From Glebionis coronaria (Eukaryota; Streptophyta; Magnoliopsida; Asterales; Asteraceae): 64,000 nt of DNA. Each line of letters begins with the position of its first letter. Position 1 is the stretch's first letter. This document shows, in pieces, positions 28,170 to 40,569 of this stretch. Location of the stretch: positions 399,424,433 through 399,488,432 of the forward strand of contig CM046878.1 in NCBI GenBank assembly GCA_025667525.1. The letters run 5' to 3'. The position numbers were made by a program, and so were the translations under genes. Under the pieces are notes generated by a model, which saw only the letters and a program-made list of their open reading frames with translations, was not told where the DNA came from and ran no database searches.

Positions 28170-29425
28170 GGTTTTGGTTGTCAATTCTGTTTTCGATTTA
28201 CGTTCTTCTCAAAGTTGTTTTCGGTTCAGTGTGATTTTTTATTGTTCCAACCTGTGGAAATAACCTCACGAGCCTGGTCTTACTTTATAGTCGAGAAACT
28301 AAAGAAGACTTCCATAATAAAAGGGTAATTTTGTGACTAATATATCGAACGACTCATGTTTAATACATTTTCCATTGCAAATATAATTCTTTCACCAAGC
28401 TAAAACCAAAAGTATTTCTTCTTTACCTATTTGAAGTTAAGCATTTGTAAAGTTGTGTGCATTCTGGAAACCATACCAATATCAGACCGAACCAAAAAAC
28501 CTATTTGGCCTAAAACACTGGATCGAGGTTTAGATCGAGACTCTCGGTCCATGTCCGGGTAAGTCCGGTCTAACAAAGCGAATATCAGATTGTGCATATG
28601 ACTGAATTGGAACGAAGATTGGAAATTATTAAAAAGGTGGACCAAGGACCGACCAACATATAGTTATTTTTTTGTCTTGTTGCGGTTGGCGTTTTATAAT
28701 GGTATATGAAAAAAATTTATAATGCAAATGTGATGGTATAAATATCATAGAGTCAAAAGTTGAATTATTGTAACCTATCTATTAGTTTTTTTATAGTCTC
28801 TTTGTTCTATATTATTGTACGGTATAATATCTCATATAGAGCCGGATATTAACAAGTGCGGGAGGGAAACCGCATAGGGCTCTATTTTTAGGAGCCCAAA
28901 TTTCTAATACTTCAGCGTAAGTGTAAAATAGTTTCGGAGGATTAAGTTATTTGTTAATAGATTATTTATACGAAAATCGAAGAAACTATTAACTAAATGA
29001 AAGAAATAAAACGCTTACTTTGCGCTTCAATGGAGGAAATGAGATAGTTTTGCTGGGAAGATGACCAGAATTTATTTTATGTGTGGGCTCTTAAAATTGA
29101 GTTATTTTTCTTTTTATGTTTGTCGTTTTTTTTCTGATTTTCAAATATAATCCCAACTCGGTCTCCATTTTGTAAAGCAACATCGTCATTGACGTTTTCA
29201 CTATTTTCTTTAATGGGTACAGTTTCAGGAGTAGAGTTTGCTTTTTTTTTTGTCTATTACATTGCTCAAGCTTTATCTTTCTGTAAACGGTCACTTCCCT
29301 AATGCAACTCCTGTTTCTCTTTCCACTTCTCGCCAGGTCTTGTACTAAACCAATATACGTGTTAAGTCTTAAATTTTTAATGATGATTTAGTGATTACTA
29401 AATTTATTAATTTTGTTTTTAAGAG
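28170..29425. other. Non-coding DNA, continuation of the copia insertion target
   Basis: Begins GGTTTTGGTTGTC, continuing the pyrimidine/GT-rich sequence that ends at 16454. No gene seen. A stretch of CCGAACC/GGTTCGG-rich sequence at 28470-28570 looks like a fragment of a common non-coding repeat. The bases before 29426 resemble an intron ending in TTTTTAAGAG. Confidence 0.4.
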
Positions 29426-29569
29426 GGTTGTGATGCCTCAATCCTTTTGAACTTTACTTCAGCTTCAGGTAATCAAACAGTGGAAGTGGTAATTCCAAGC
29501 CAAACAGTAAGTGGTTTTGGTATTATTGATGCAGTAAAGAGTTTGGTTGAAGCAGAATGTCCTGGTGTT
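29426..29569 (+). pseudogene. Class III peroxidase exon-2 fragment
   Basis: 48 codons open on the plus strand. They begin GCDASILLNFTSAS and continue SGFGIIDAVKSLVEAECPGV. These are two hallmark blocks of secreted plant haem peroxidases: Gly-Cys-Asp-Ala-Ser after the distal histidine, and the Gly-Phe-x-x-Ile-Asp...Cys-Pro-Gly-Val block. Family members have an intron right before Gly-Cys-Asp, and the AG at 29424-29425 fits that acceptor. After Pro-Gly-Val the expected Val-Ser-Cys-Ala-Asp is missing and a stop follows at about 29586. Neither the distal His exon nor the proximal His exon was found nearby. It is a fragment, possibly moved by the minus-strand Helitron. Confidence 0.7.
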
Positions 29570-29904
29570 TTCACTATAAGAATATAGAGTTTTATCATAT
29601 ATATTACCACATAAAATAAAATAATAAAGAATTTTCTCAAAATGTGTTTGGTTCATAACGTGATACTAAACGGGCGGGTTCGATTCGTAAAACCTTTTAG
29701 AACAACTTTTGTCTTCAATTTTAAAAAATTTCGTGTTTGCCCATTCAAAATATTTAATTAAGATAACAAACTTAATGCAACATAAAAAGTATATGTGCAA
29801 AATAAAAATGAACTTATCTTGGATATATAACCTTAGCAAAATGAGTACATATTATTACAAGTTGAGCTCTTTCATATCTTTTATCTTAAACAAAACAACC
29901 ATTC
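29570..29904. other. AT-rich interval, nothing recognised
   Basis: No motif or coding signal beyond a 68-codon AT-rich ORF at 29709-29915 that looks random. Confidence 0.4.
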
Positions 29905-29912
29905 CCCACAAT

Positions 29913-30240
29913 TAGGGTGGGAATCGGGTCAGGTTTGTGTTAATCAAGTCCGATTGAATTTGGATCAACGCTAAAAGTAAGTTACTCGAATCCGACATGA
30001 TTGGAATTCGGGTTAATCAGGTTCGGGTTTATTCGGATCAGCTCTAGTCGGGTCGGTTCTAATCAGTTTCGCGTCAACAAAAATTCGAGTAAATTATTAG
30101 AAAAAAAATTTCTTTTTTTAATAGAATTTATAATAAGTTCTTATTCAGGTCAAACGGGTTAACCCAAATCCGATTAAGACATAATATTATACCGATGTAC
30201 GACCCGAATAACCCAACCTAAATATGTGTCGACACCCCTA
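29913..30240. mobile_element. hAT-type MITE, 328 bp
   Basis: Flanked by a perfect 8-bp duplication CCCACAAT (29905-29912 and 30241-30248). Ends are TAGGGTGGGAATCG and, in reverse complement, TAGGGGTGTCGAC, a short imperfect inverted repeat of the hAT TAGGGGTG kind. Rich in GGGT/ACCC words typical of small non-autonomous hAT elements. No ORF, so it would have needed a transposase from elsewhere. Confidence 0.8.
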
Positions 30241-30405
30241 CCCACAATGACCAATCCTATCAAACTTGGTTGCTTTCTTGAACCTTTGTTGTTTACATCT
30301 AGACCGTACAAATCTATTCGCTTATTTGTGTCCTTAAGCCCAATGGTATAAAGCAACTAGATAAAGAAAAATAAAGAAATGTCACACAAATGATTAAATA
30401 AGTGG

Positions 30406-30520
30406 TAGGGTGTGAATCGAATCGGGTTGATCAAGTTCGGGTTAATTCAGGTCAATGCTAAAAAAAGTCATACCAGAACCTAACCTTGTTTAGAACTCGG
30501 TTACTTGGGTCATATTAAAA
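30406..30520. mobile_element. Partial second copy of the hAT MITE
   Basis: TAGGGTGTGAATCGAATCGGG starting at 30406 resembles the left end of the MITE at 29913, followed by GGGTTGATCAAGTTCGGG. The right end and target duplication are not recognisable, so it is truncated or badly decayed. Confidence 0.5.
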
Positions 30521-31140
30521 GCCATAAGTTCACACATTTATTTTTTTGTTACCTTCGGTGGTGTTTTTTAGCTTATATTTCTTAGACATGAATAACGAAA
30601 GGACTATTAAAATAATGGAATCATATTCTACATAGAATTAGAATGAATTAATACAGTGGAAAAATTGTTAAAAAAAAATAAAAAGTACAGTGGGAATAAA
30701 AACTAAAAATATGGGTTATGTTGTTTTCTATCTAATTTCTGGTTTTTGTAATCTATTGAAAAATGTATTTGATTCCATGACATACTATGTGACTTTGTAA
30801 GGTTTTTTTCACTTATTTGATATTAAGAGTCATCACTCTATTTACCGGTAGCATCTTAATACCAGTAGTTATGAATGTACAAAATCGGAGTAAGCTCGTG
30901 GACGGTTGATTTTACCCTTTTTTTATTTAGCAAAGGCAATTCACAAATTGAGGTGTAAGTGACCTAGTAAGTGATTCAGATCCTTAAATGACAATGTATC
31001 TCGTTCTGTTTTCATCATCACATGTACCATTCACAAGGAGACGAACGCATCGAGTTCAGATCACCTGCAATAGCTTTTTTCACTTCTTCCTTGGCTGCAA
31101 CAACAGTGGTCACGCAACCTCTCCTTTTTTCAAACTTCTT
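30521..31140. other. AT-rich interval, nothing recognised
   Basis: No motif. The plus-strand ORF at 30988-31215 overlaps the minus-strand exon relic described next and is probably its shadow. Confidence 0.35.
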
Positions 31141-31149
31141 GATTTAGCC

Positions 31150-32600
31150 TCACCGGCCACCACCATCATTTTCAGAACACTTAAAAGGAATAATGCTCTT
31201 GTTTTTCGAATGTAGATAAGAAGCAACAGAGGTAGCAATATGATAGGCTGAAGAATCACTTATCAGATTGCCGCCACACTTCCCCCCTTCAATTTCAGCA
31301 GCTAGTTTGCTTTGTTCTACTTTTTTGTCTTCTTGAATCCCTTTAGACTATTATACCCTATGTCTACTTACCTGCTCTGAGGTTGGTATTGCATCATCAT
31401 CTTTATGTAGACAGTCATTGATGAATGAGCAGAACTATGGAGAAAAAGTGTCTTTGGGTGGTGATGGAGACCGTCATCCAGGATATGTTAAAGTGGCAAA
31501 GGATGATAACTTATTGACACAAATATAGAAGAAAACTAACAGAAAAACCAATAGAGTTAACATGACAAAGGTGAAGAATGGGATAGTTTGGAGGGTTTCG
31601 GGGATGGGTCAAATCTGGTTAGGTTGACCCAACAAACTGTTGTTCACAACGTTCTTATTCATATTTTACAAAAAAAAATAGATATATACAGCTAAAAAAT
31701 TTATATGACTACGATATGAATCTAACAATATTGTATCTATTTTTGAAGGTTTTATACATTTAAAACAGTTGTTGCTATGAAAGAGGGTATGTTAGATCAA
31801 AGATTTCAAAATTCAAGAATAGAAGTTGCAACTCTACCTAAAATAGCTAGAAAATATTTAGAACATCCGATAAGTGTAAGTGGTGTTTGGCATTGCTTAT
31901 TTATATGCTAATATTGTGACATGAGTTGGTTTGTGTGTTCTAAAAGACATTCCAAGTACATATTTAAGCCAAGCCAGGAATCCCCTAAATTCAGAACATC
32001 GCATAATTAGCTAAATGCTTCTTTAAACGATAAACTTGCATGCTTTTTCTCTTCAGTATATTTAGAGGACATAACCATAAATATAATGTGCCACCGCTAT
32101 GGTTTATCCATCTCAAAGTTCATTCAAAAATTAAACTTCATCACCTGCAACCACATACCTTATGTTTTTCGATACAGAATATAAGCAAAAGACACCACCT
32201 ATATATAACATTTAGTAGAGAAATAAATCAGTAGCCAGAAAAATAACTATCGTAAAGATAATGGAGAAAAAAAATAGAGGAGAAATCTAACTCGACTTTA
32301 GTTCTATCACACGTTTATATATACTTTTGTCACTGATGTGATCCTTTGCATTAGTATACTGATGGATAACTTTCTCTTCAAGTGCACTGAAAGTCTCCTC
32401 TAGTCTGCTCCATGTGTCCTAATACAATGGATGGTATGTTTTTTAGAATTGGGATGGCATTTAACCTGTTCCATGATTTCTCGAAGCCCTCTGCACCAAG
32501 CTCATCACTCGACACTCTTTTGAAAAACTTGAGGGCATTTATGGTTTCTGAGAAACATTCCACATCTGGATTAAGCTATACAAACATAAGATGCTTTGCC
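31150..32600 (-). pseudogene. Unidentified multi-exon plant gene relic, minus strand
   Basis: Three coding-like blocks on the minus strand. At 32345-32600: CFSETINALKFFKRVSSDEL, then a Glu/Leu-rich segment reached only after a frameshift (WSRLEETFSALEEKVIHQ). At 31372-31480: an open stretch with one stop, ending DDAIPTSEQ at a GTAAG splice donor (plus-strand CTTAC at 31367-31371). At 31150-31318: SKLAAEIEGGKCGGNLI, then SSAYHIATSVASYLHSKN, ending in a stop at 31150. The ordinary amino-acid composition and the splice site suggest a real gene once stood here. I do not recognise the family. The in-frame stop and the frameshift make it a relic. Confidence 0.45.
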
Positions 32601-32714
32601 TGACCCCGTGTAATATGCACCAAAGAAGCTAAGATGACATGTGAGCCCCTAAAGAACTTTTTTTAACTCGCGTAAGTTTGCTATTTTTGTTCGACACGTG
32701 TTGACGTTGTGTGC

Positions 32715-34297
32715 TGATAACACCTAAATCCAACATGTTTTTAGGAGCGTTATCCGTACTTTTGTACATGTATATTGGTTAATTATATGATACTTTTGTG
32801 CATATTTGTGCCCAATTGTGTTTGCAAGTCTTTGTGTAGCCAATTGCAGGAATGGAGTATAAAACAACATAAAAGTAAAGAATTGTACGAGTACGAAGAA
32901 TCCTATTCAAGTTCAAGACCCGTGTACAAGTTACAAGCCTTTGAAGATTAATTCCGGGGGCAAGAACAAGTATTTCTAAGGAGCAAATAAAGATGTTCAA
33001 CATGAAAGTTGCCACCATCAACACACATCCAACTTGCCACTAGAAAGAGTGAAGTTGCCTTCATCATAGCTCATGTTGCCTCCATCACGAGTGAAGTTTC
33101 CACCAACATTTGTCTAGGAAAAAATATTTCTACATACATGCAAGATCATACAAGAAGTTTCTAGACATGCTTTGGCTCCAAGTATTTGTCTTTGGCTCCA
33201 AGCCATGCATTCACTCCATGCCATCAACTAGCTTATAAATAAGACCCTTGGGGTCATGTAACTACATATCTTTACACATCTATCAATATCTTTTCACTTT
33301 TCAATCATCTTCTCATTACTACATCAAATAAACTATCTCATCCTTGTCCAAACTCCCATTCCCGGATTTGAACAAGGTGGTGCTAGAAAAGTCAGTTTTT
33401 GAATCCAATAAGCAAAGTTATCATCACGAAACTCTAAGGGATCATTACCCTAATCGTTAGTAACATTTTTTCCACTTTGTAAGACTCTTGATTATGACTT
33501 ATAATACCTTTATTTCTGAGTTTATTTCATCATTTGTTATGAGTAGCTAAGTTTCATTCTACACTTGGTAGGATGATGTTTGTAATATGAAGTGGTGGTT
33601 GTGATTGTGATTTATGTTTAATTCAATGTCAAGCTTTCCTATGATCCATTGATATTTATGTTTCATGTGACAATTGCTATCAAAACTTAATTTGTTGGTA
33701 AAGATCTCATAGGTCGAAAGGGTTATTTTATATCAACAAGTCATAGCCGGTTTGTCTATGATTGGCTATCTTTTGTATTGATCATTTCTTAGGAAGTTTT
33801 GATTATCAAGAAACATAATTATAAGTTTTAGCAAATTCTTGAAACGACCGTGAATCGAATGTGTTGAAATTGGATTAAGTCTTGAATTGAGTGATTGAGT
33901 CTAATGCTTGTTTTCTTTAACCAAGATCATGACGAAGATTAAAGCTTTTGAAAACAATAGATTGGATTATCAATCTAATTATCATAATCATATATGTTAA
34001 CGTGTCATCACAATCATACCAATACGAATGCTCAAACTAGTCTTTACCAAGTGTACCTTTAATCATATTATTAATCTCATCATTTTACTTATTATTTGTT
34101 TGTCAACAATTGCTACAATCAACGATTATAGTTTCATTTTAGAATAATCATAGGTTTTCCAAATCCCCGTGAACGATCTCGGTATTACCACATAAAAGCT
34201 ATACACAAACGAAAGGGTTATACTTTCCCGTACGTTTTTAGTCAATCCGGTTATTCGTGTTTATAAATTTAAAACTTGTTACCAACCCTACGCATCA
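32715..34297 (+). repeat. 5' LTR of the Athila/Tat element (1,583 bp)
   Basis: Begins TGATAACACC and ends CTACGCATCA, so the ends form a TGAT/ATCA inverted repeat; the primer site follows six bases later. TATAAATA at 33234-33241 is the likely TATA box. The sequence upstream of it contains two copies of TTTGGCTCCAAG (about 33170 and 33190). No ORF of note. The start is inferred from the terminal dinucleotide and symmetry, as no second LTR is in the window. Confidence 0.75.
33234..33241 (+). promoter_or_regulatory. TATA box in Athila/Tat 5' LTR
   Basis: TATAAATA about 520 bases into the LTR, followed by GC-richer sequence (AAGACCCTTGGGG) where transcription would start. Confidence 0.5.
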
Positions 34298-34303
34298 AGT
34301 TTT

Positions 34304-34320
34304 TGGCGCCGCTGTCGGGG
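34304..34320 (+). promoter_or_regulatory. Primer binding site, tRNA-Asp type
   Basis: TGGCGCCGCTGTCGGGG. Athila elements are known to use the complement of the tRNA-Asp 3' end, TGGCGCCGTTGCCGGGG; two bases differ here. Confidence 0.85.
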
Positions 34321-34451
34321 ATTTGATTGTGTTCTTAGTTCCAAAATCATCCTATAATCAAACCCATTGTAGCGTCCTCATTGCAAACAAACCCAAAAAT
34401 AAAAATAAAATTCAAAAAAGTAAAAAAATAATAATTTTCTGACAGGAGAGT

Positions 34452-34592
34452 ATTGCCGCCGGAAACACCCTCTTGCCACTGGCAAGCTTCAAACAGAACC
34501 ACCCTTGCCACCCGGCAAGGTAGTCCTGCCGCCGGCAACCTTCAAACAGAAGGTATTTTTCCATTCGGCAACCCCTGTTTGTCGCCGGCAAG
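34452..34592 (+). other. Array of GC-rich stem-loops in the Athila/Tat leader
   Basis: Between primer site and gag, short perfect inverted repeats follow each other: CTTGCC-ACT-GGCAAG (34472-34486), CCTTGCC-ACCC-GGCAAGG (34503-34520), TGCC-GCC-GGCA (34527-34537), and imperfect ones at about 34452 and 34579. CTTCAAACAGAA recurs after the first and third. The position suits an RNA dimerisation or packaging signal, but that role is inferred. Confidence 0.6.
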
Positions 34593-34741
34593 CTTCTAGA
34601 CCCTAAAAAAATAAAAAAAGTTATGTTCTTATTTTGTTTAGTTTATTTAATTTCCTATTTACTTATTTTCCTATTAGTTATATTTTGTTTGTTTTTTTGC
34701 TTGTTACTTATAATCCTTTTCAAAAGTCGTTCAAGACTTGA

Positions 34742-36031
34742 ATGAACACACGTTCTTCAGGTCAAGAATTGCTTAGTCCATACACCGATCCCGAACGTTA
34801 TATTCACCAATCTCGAAAGAAAAACCGCAAGAAGCACCCCCTTGTTTCTTTTGAAAACCGAATCTCAAAAACCAAAAACCCATAATTTGATAATCTCTTA
34901 GACGCCTTTGTCGTCTACAACCCATTTAACGATCTACCATTCCCAATGGCCGACGATCAATCAATGTGGGCAGCCAACCGAGTAGTAGCACCCACCCCCG
35001 AGGCTGCTATTGTTCAAGTTGAGCTTGGAGAAAACTTCACCGTGAAAGGTCATTACCATTCAATGATCAAAGACCTCTAATTTGACGGCCGTACACGGGC
35101 CGATCCGCATAAGCACATATCTGAATTCATAGAAATATGTGGCATGTTCCGTTATGGAGACGACGTCGATGGAGACGCCATAAAACTCAAACTCTTCCCA
35201 TCATCTCTATCCAGAGATGCAAGAGTTTGGTACAACGATTTGACGCCCGGTACCATTGAAACATGGGACAAAATGAGAACCGCTTTTGTTAGCAGTTTCT
35301 TTCCACCCGCCATGTAGGAAAGACTCATGGGAGAAATTCGACGTTTCGCCCAACTTCCACAAGAAACATTCATTGATGCGTGGAACCGAATGAAAGACCT
35401 ACTTCGTAGTTGTCATGGACATGGTTTATTAAAAGGAACCATCATCCAAATCTTTTATCATGGTCTCAATGAACCGACGCAAGCAATCCTTGACGTCGGT
35501 GGACTCTTTCTTTATAAGACTCCTAACGAAGCATATCAATTGCTCGAGGACCGAGTTCTCTTAAACCTCGATTGGTCTAAAGATAACCGAACCAAACCTT
35601 TCAAGAAAACCGTTGCTTTCATTGAAGGTGACAAAAATTCCAAACTCATGGAAAAGATGGACGCTCTCACATCTAAATTTGAATCGCAATTCAAAACCAT
35701 CAAAGACGAAATGAAGGAGATGCGAGGCAAATGTACTCTTTGCAGAGGACCACACCCATCCACGGCGTGTGATGATACACCAATAAGAGAACCGCCACAA
35801 GAAGCAAACTACGCCCAAGGAGGATACCGAGGAAGGGGTTATCGAGGTAACTACTACGGTAGAAATCCCGGCATATGGCGTGAGTATACCAAAAAAGGAA
35901 ATCGTAGCTCACCACCCCGTGAGAACGATAATTCAGGTCCATCAAACGAAAAAAAAACCCAAAGAGTCGACCCTAGAGAAAATGTTGTTAGCTTTCATAG
36001 AATCTCAAAAATCGACAAACACGTTCATTAA
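34742..36031 (+). pseudogene. Athila/Tat gag, with three stops and a frameshift
   Basis: The ATG at 34742 starts MNTRSSGQELLSPYTD, the usual opening of this Gag. The same frame runs to 36031 through stops at 34883-34885 (TAA), 35078-35080 (TAA) and 35315-35317 (TAG). The retrotransposon Gag domain (readable as DARVWYNDL, then ETFIDAWNRMKDLLRSC) is followed by a zinc knuckle CTLCRGPHPSTAC near 35730-35770 and an Arg/Gly-rich tail. At about 35950 a run of seven A bases marks a one-base shift into the frame that carries on as the protease linker. All three stops are explained by C-to-T changes at Gln codons. Confidence 0.85.
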
Positions 36032-37441
36032 GAACCAATTCTTTGATCTCAAAGCCAACGCTGAAAGAGGACAAAGACACCACACCGCAACCATTAATGA
36101 TCTCGAAACCAAACTCGGTCGAGTCACCGATCAATTAGCTAATCGAACAAGTGGTTCGCTACCAAGCAACACTCAAACAAACCCAAAACCATCTAAGGAT
36201 AAACCATACCACCCACCACTCGCCCGTAATGAACATGTGAATGCCGTATTCACAAGAAGTGGGCTGAGTTATGATCCCCCACAAAACCCGAACACCAATG
36301 CTCCCACTTTCACCGATGAAATTGAAAATGAAGCCGATGAGCCCGAGAAGGAAGGAACCGTTCCTCCTTCCAAACCCACACCAAAACAAACCACACCCAT
36401 TCCAATACCAACACCGAAGGCGTATGAATCAAAATTTCGTATCCTCAACGCCTACGAAAAGAAAAGATGGAGGCGTGTAATGCCGAATTCCTTAAGATGA
36501 TCAAGGAAGTTAATATCAGCGTTCCACTTGTTGATATCTTAACCGGCATACCCAACTATGGGAAATTCCTCAAAGATCTTCTGAGCAACCATAGTAAAAC
36601 GGAGCAAATCTTTGCTGCGTTTCTAAATGAAGAATGTTCTGCAGCCTTGTAAAGCAAACTTCCACCAAAGCTCGGAGATCCGGGAAGCTTTCTCATACCA
36701 TACACCCTAAACAATAATGTCGAATGTCACGCCTTGGCCGATCTAGGCGCAAGTATCAATCTTATGCCATATTCATTATACAAGAATCTTACAAACAATA
36801 CTTTGAAACCTACGAGTATGAGTATACGTTTGGCTAACCACACCTACCAATATCCCATTGGGATATCCGAGAACATGCTTGTTCAAGTTGGCAAATTCAT
36901 ATTTTCCGCCGACTTCGTAATCCTTGAGATGGAGGAAGACCATCAAGTCCCTCTCATTTTAGGACGACCATTCTTGCACACCGCCGATGCTATCATTCAT
37001 GTGAAGAATAAAGAACTCAACTTTGGAGTTGGTGACGATCGAGTCACATTCTTAGTAGATAAAGCTATGCAACACTCCCATTCCAATGATGACACGTGCT
37101 TCCGCGTGGATGTTATCAATGAAGTAACAAAAGAAGAGTTGGATGCATTGCTTGATGACAACGCACCATTCCAAACAACTTCAAAAAAGATTAGCGATAC
37201 CGATCGTGATCGTGAATTCGAAGAATTCATGGCCGTTAATTTCGAAGTAACTCTCGAAGAAGAGGAAAACAAGACGTTTGAGGTTTTTCCTTCGAAATCG
37301 AACTTTATAGTTCACAAATCTATTCATGATCCATCGACGTATCTTGAGTTAAAACCTCTTCCCGAACATCTCGAGTACGCTTATCTAGAGAAGGATTCAC
37401 TCCTTCTGGTGATTATCTCAGCCAAGCTCGAGGAAGATTAA
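35880..37441 (+). pseudogene. Athila/Tat linker and aspartic protease, broken
   Basis: The shifted frame 35880-36500 encodes a Pro/Thr-rich linker (VNAVFTRSGLSYDPP). Another frameshift near 36440-36460 moves to the frame at 36467, with NAEFLKMIKEVNISVPLVDI and then a stop at 36650-36652. The protease follows in the same frame: ALADLGASINLMPYSLYKN holds the Asp-Leu-Gly catalytic triplet, and VPLILGRPFLHTADAIIHV is the flap and C-terminal block. A variable acidic segment leads to a stop at 37439-37441, after which the RT continues in the same frame. Non-functional because of the stops, though the protease core residues are intact. Confidence 0.85.
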
Positions 37442-38067
37442 AAGAAACGTCTTGTTTCTATGCTCAAAAACCACAAAGAAGCGTTTGCATGGAAAGCATA
37501 CGATATACCGGGTATTAGCCCATATTTTTGCAAACATAAGATCAATCTCGAAGACGATGCCAAACCCGTTATTGAGAGGCAACGTCGACTTAACCCAAAC
37601 ATGAAGGAGATAGTAAAAGCCGAAATCATCAAACTCCTTGAGGCAGGAATCATCTATGCCATAGAGGATAGTCCTTGGGTTAGTCCTATTCATTGCGTTC
37701 CTAAAAAAGGAGGAATGACTGTTGTGACCAACGAACATAACGAACTTGTTCCTACAAGAACCGTTACCGGTTGGCGTGTGTGTATTGATTACTACAAATT
37801 GAACGATGCCACACGAAAAGATCATTTTCCTCTACCATTCATGGACCAAATCTTGGAAAGACTAGCGGCGAACAAATTCTTTTGTTTTCTCGATGACTTT
37901 TTCGGATATTTTCAAATACCTATCGAACCATCCGATCAAGACAAGACCACTTTTACGTGTCCTCATGGAACGTTCGCTTATAAACGTATGCCTTTTGGTC
38001 TTTGCAATGCACCTGCGACTTTTCAAAGGTGTATGATCGCAATCTTTCAAGACATGATCGAAGTATC
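37442..38067 (+). pseudogene. Athila/Tat reverse transcriptase, N-terminal half (split by insertion)
   Basis: Same frame as the protease. Contains HKEAFAWKAYDIPGISP, the RT opening, then EAGIIYAIEDSPWVSPIHCV, GWRVCIDYYKLNDATRKDHF, and FCFLDDFFGYFQIPI with the first catalytic Asp. The last domain before the break is RMPFGLCNAPATFQRCM. At 38067 the ORF is cut by the G1 element inside the codon after Glu-Val. The target duplication GTATC (38063-38067) marks the break. The second half resumes at 48487 with no change in frame, so the interruption is due to the insertion alone. Confidence 0.95.
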
Positions 38068-39298
38068 TGTCACACCCCACCATGGCGGAATATGGGGCGC
38101 GACGTATGGATATCATCACAACAATAGAGTGTCTATAGAAATAACTAAATGAAATGGAAATATCATAAATGGTGACACAATGTCATGAAGATTTATCAAA
38201 CAATGCAGGCATCTAGGTAAGTAGGTAACAGGTCTACCTCTTACCAAAGACATACAATTACCAAATAAGAAACATATAGGTGTCTACAAAGAATCACTTA
38301 TTCAAACGTAAATAAAGACTAAGAGGAAAGGGGGTTCCTCCAAACGCAATCCTAAGCCTTCCAGCTAGCCACTCCTATTCTCACGCTTAACCATATTCTC
38401 ACCTGAAAGAGACACTAAAACACGTCAACATAAAGTTGGTGAGAGTCATAGGTTTAGACTCCAACCCCAAAATAGTTATAAGCTGTGAACAACAACCATT
38501 AACAAAGAACATATGGACAATGTGCTACAATTATGCATTAACAACTACCATTCAAGATTAACCATACAATCACAATTCCAAGGCACCAAGCCTTACCAAT
38601 AACCACAATTTCCAAGGCTCCCAGCCTTACCAATAACCATGGTCCCATAGGCGCCCATACACCTATGAACCAATCCCAAGGCCCCGCCTTGTAAACATCC
38701 CCTTGGTACAAAATCAAACTACAATAACTGAGACGGTATGTGTCCCTCGATCCAAATCATAAACACAATCAAGAATCACATAGTAGTTAATCACATAAGT
38801 GCACACATAAGTCCATCACAAACCATAAAAACATTCACAACATTAGTTACAAAACCATACAATGTCTCTTCCATTTCATCTGGAAAATCAAATCATAAAA
38901 AGACATGGGACTATGAAACTCACCTGAACAAGCTTCTCCAAGTACCCGCGCTCTAGCACAAATCTAAACACACAAACGTATACAATCAAGACATGAACGA
39001 CATACCAAAATGTCTTGTCAATCTATGATGGATATCTAACCTTCTCCTACAACTTAACCCCATTTATATGCCATATTAATCTCATTACATCCCTCTACAA
39101 AGCCCTTAACTTAGTTTAGTTCATAACTTGCCCCGTTAACATTTACCCTAAAACAGTCCCGTTTTTCATACATTCAACTATGGGTCGAAAACTCCCTTAA
39201 CCAATTCAACTTCCTCTATAAAAGAAACTCTATGCCCTTATATGTGTTAGCTAACTCTCCCCTTTTGCCTCAACCTTAAAGCTATTGTTAAGGCCTCC

Positions 39299-39466
<168 letters not shown>

Positions 39467-40569
39467 TTTTACCTATCCAGAATTTACTTATTTTGAACAT
39501 ATAAAAAGTTTGTTATGATCAAAGGGTGTTACCCTAACCCATTTGTTTAGCCCTCCTCCAGATCTTTTATTTAATATATAATATAAGTCTCATGTTCGTT
39601 TTAAGGTCCAATTATACTCCTAAGTACCCTAACCATCTTAAACCATTAATTTAAACCCGACCGAATTCAAAACTGCTTTGACCTCCGACTGTTGTAACCT
39701 GTTTTTAACCCACTTTCCTACCTCCAATTTAGTTCTCGTTTCTTGAATTTGAAATCCAACTAAATTACCTTTCCAGGGACATAAGATTCGAAATTAAAAT
39801 TTTTTATAACTCTATATATGATTAAAACAATGGACCAAAAATTCTTCCCAATTTTTAAAAACGAATTTAAACATGATTAAACCCTTTAATAATCATTAAA
39901 CCTCATAATAACCTAATTGATTGAATATTAAGAACCCTAATATTATTAATTACAGAAATAATCATCCCTAGTATGAAACCCTAATCAAAAAAAATCCTAA
40001 ACCCTAATCCACCATACTAGGTTAGATACGTAAATTTAACGTTAATCGAGCTAGTTTAATTACATACCTTTAACCCTTATGCAATATTTCGGTTTTGATC
40101 TTCCCCCATGGATGTTTCAACTGATATTAGGTATATTGTAGGGTTAGGGGTCGTTTTTAGGGGTCTAGGGGTGTTTATATAGGCTTTCGTAACCTCCTTA
40201 ACAAGTTTGAGCCCAAAAGGGACTCTACTTGGGCCTTTCCTACCCGTTTCCTTCCTTTAGTCGGCCATAACAGCCCATCCACGACCCGCCCCCTTAAATT
40301 TAGGTTATTTACACTCTCCCCCTTCTATTTTAGGTTTACCTATACTTCCACACACTTCCGGGTTGAAACCGGACACCCTTTCGCTAATTTTTCGACTTTC
40401 TACGTAATTTTCGATCTTAACATTATTTTGAAAACTTTCCTAAAATAGAAAACTCCTATAATACATAGAATATAGATAATATATATCTAATGTACATATA
40501 TCACGTATGATACATACACAAAATCCTACGAAAACGATAATTCAACTTTCACGAAATTTTCGCGTGATC

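Noticed and set aside
28830..29100. Possible degenerate transposon ends around AGGAGCCC/GGGCTCT words
   Set aside because: Short palindromes only; no target duplication or paired ends found.
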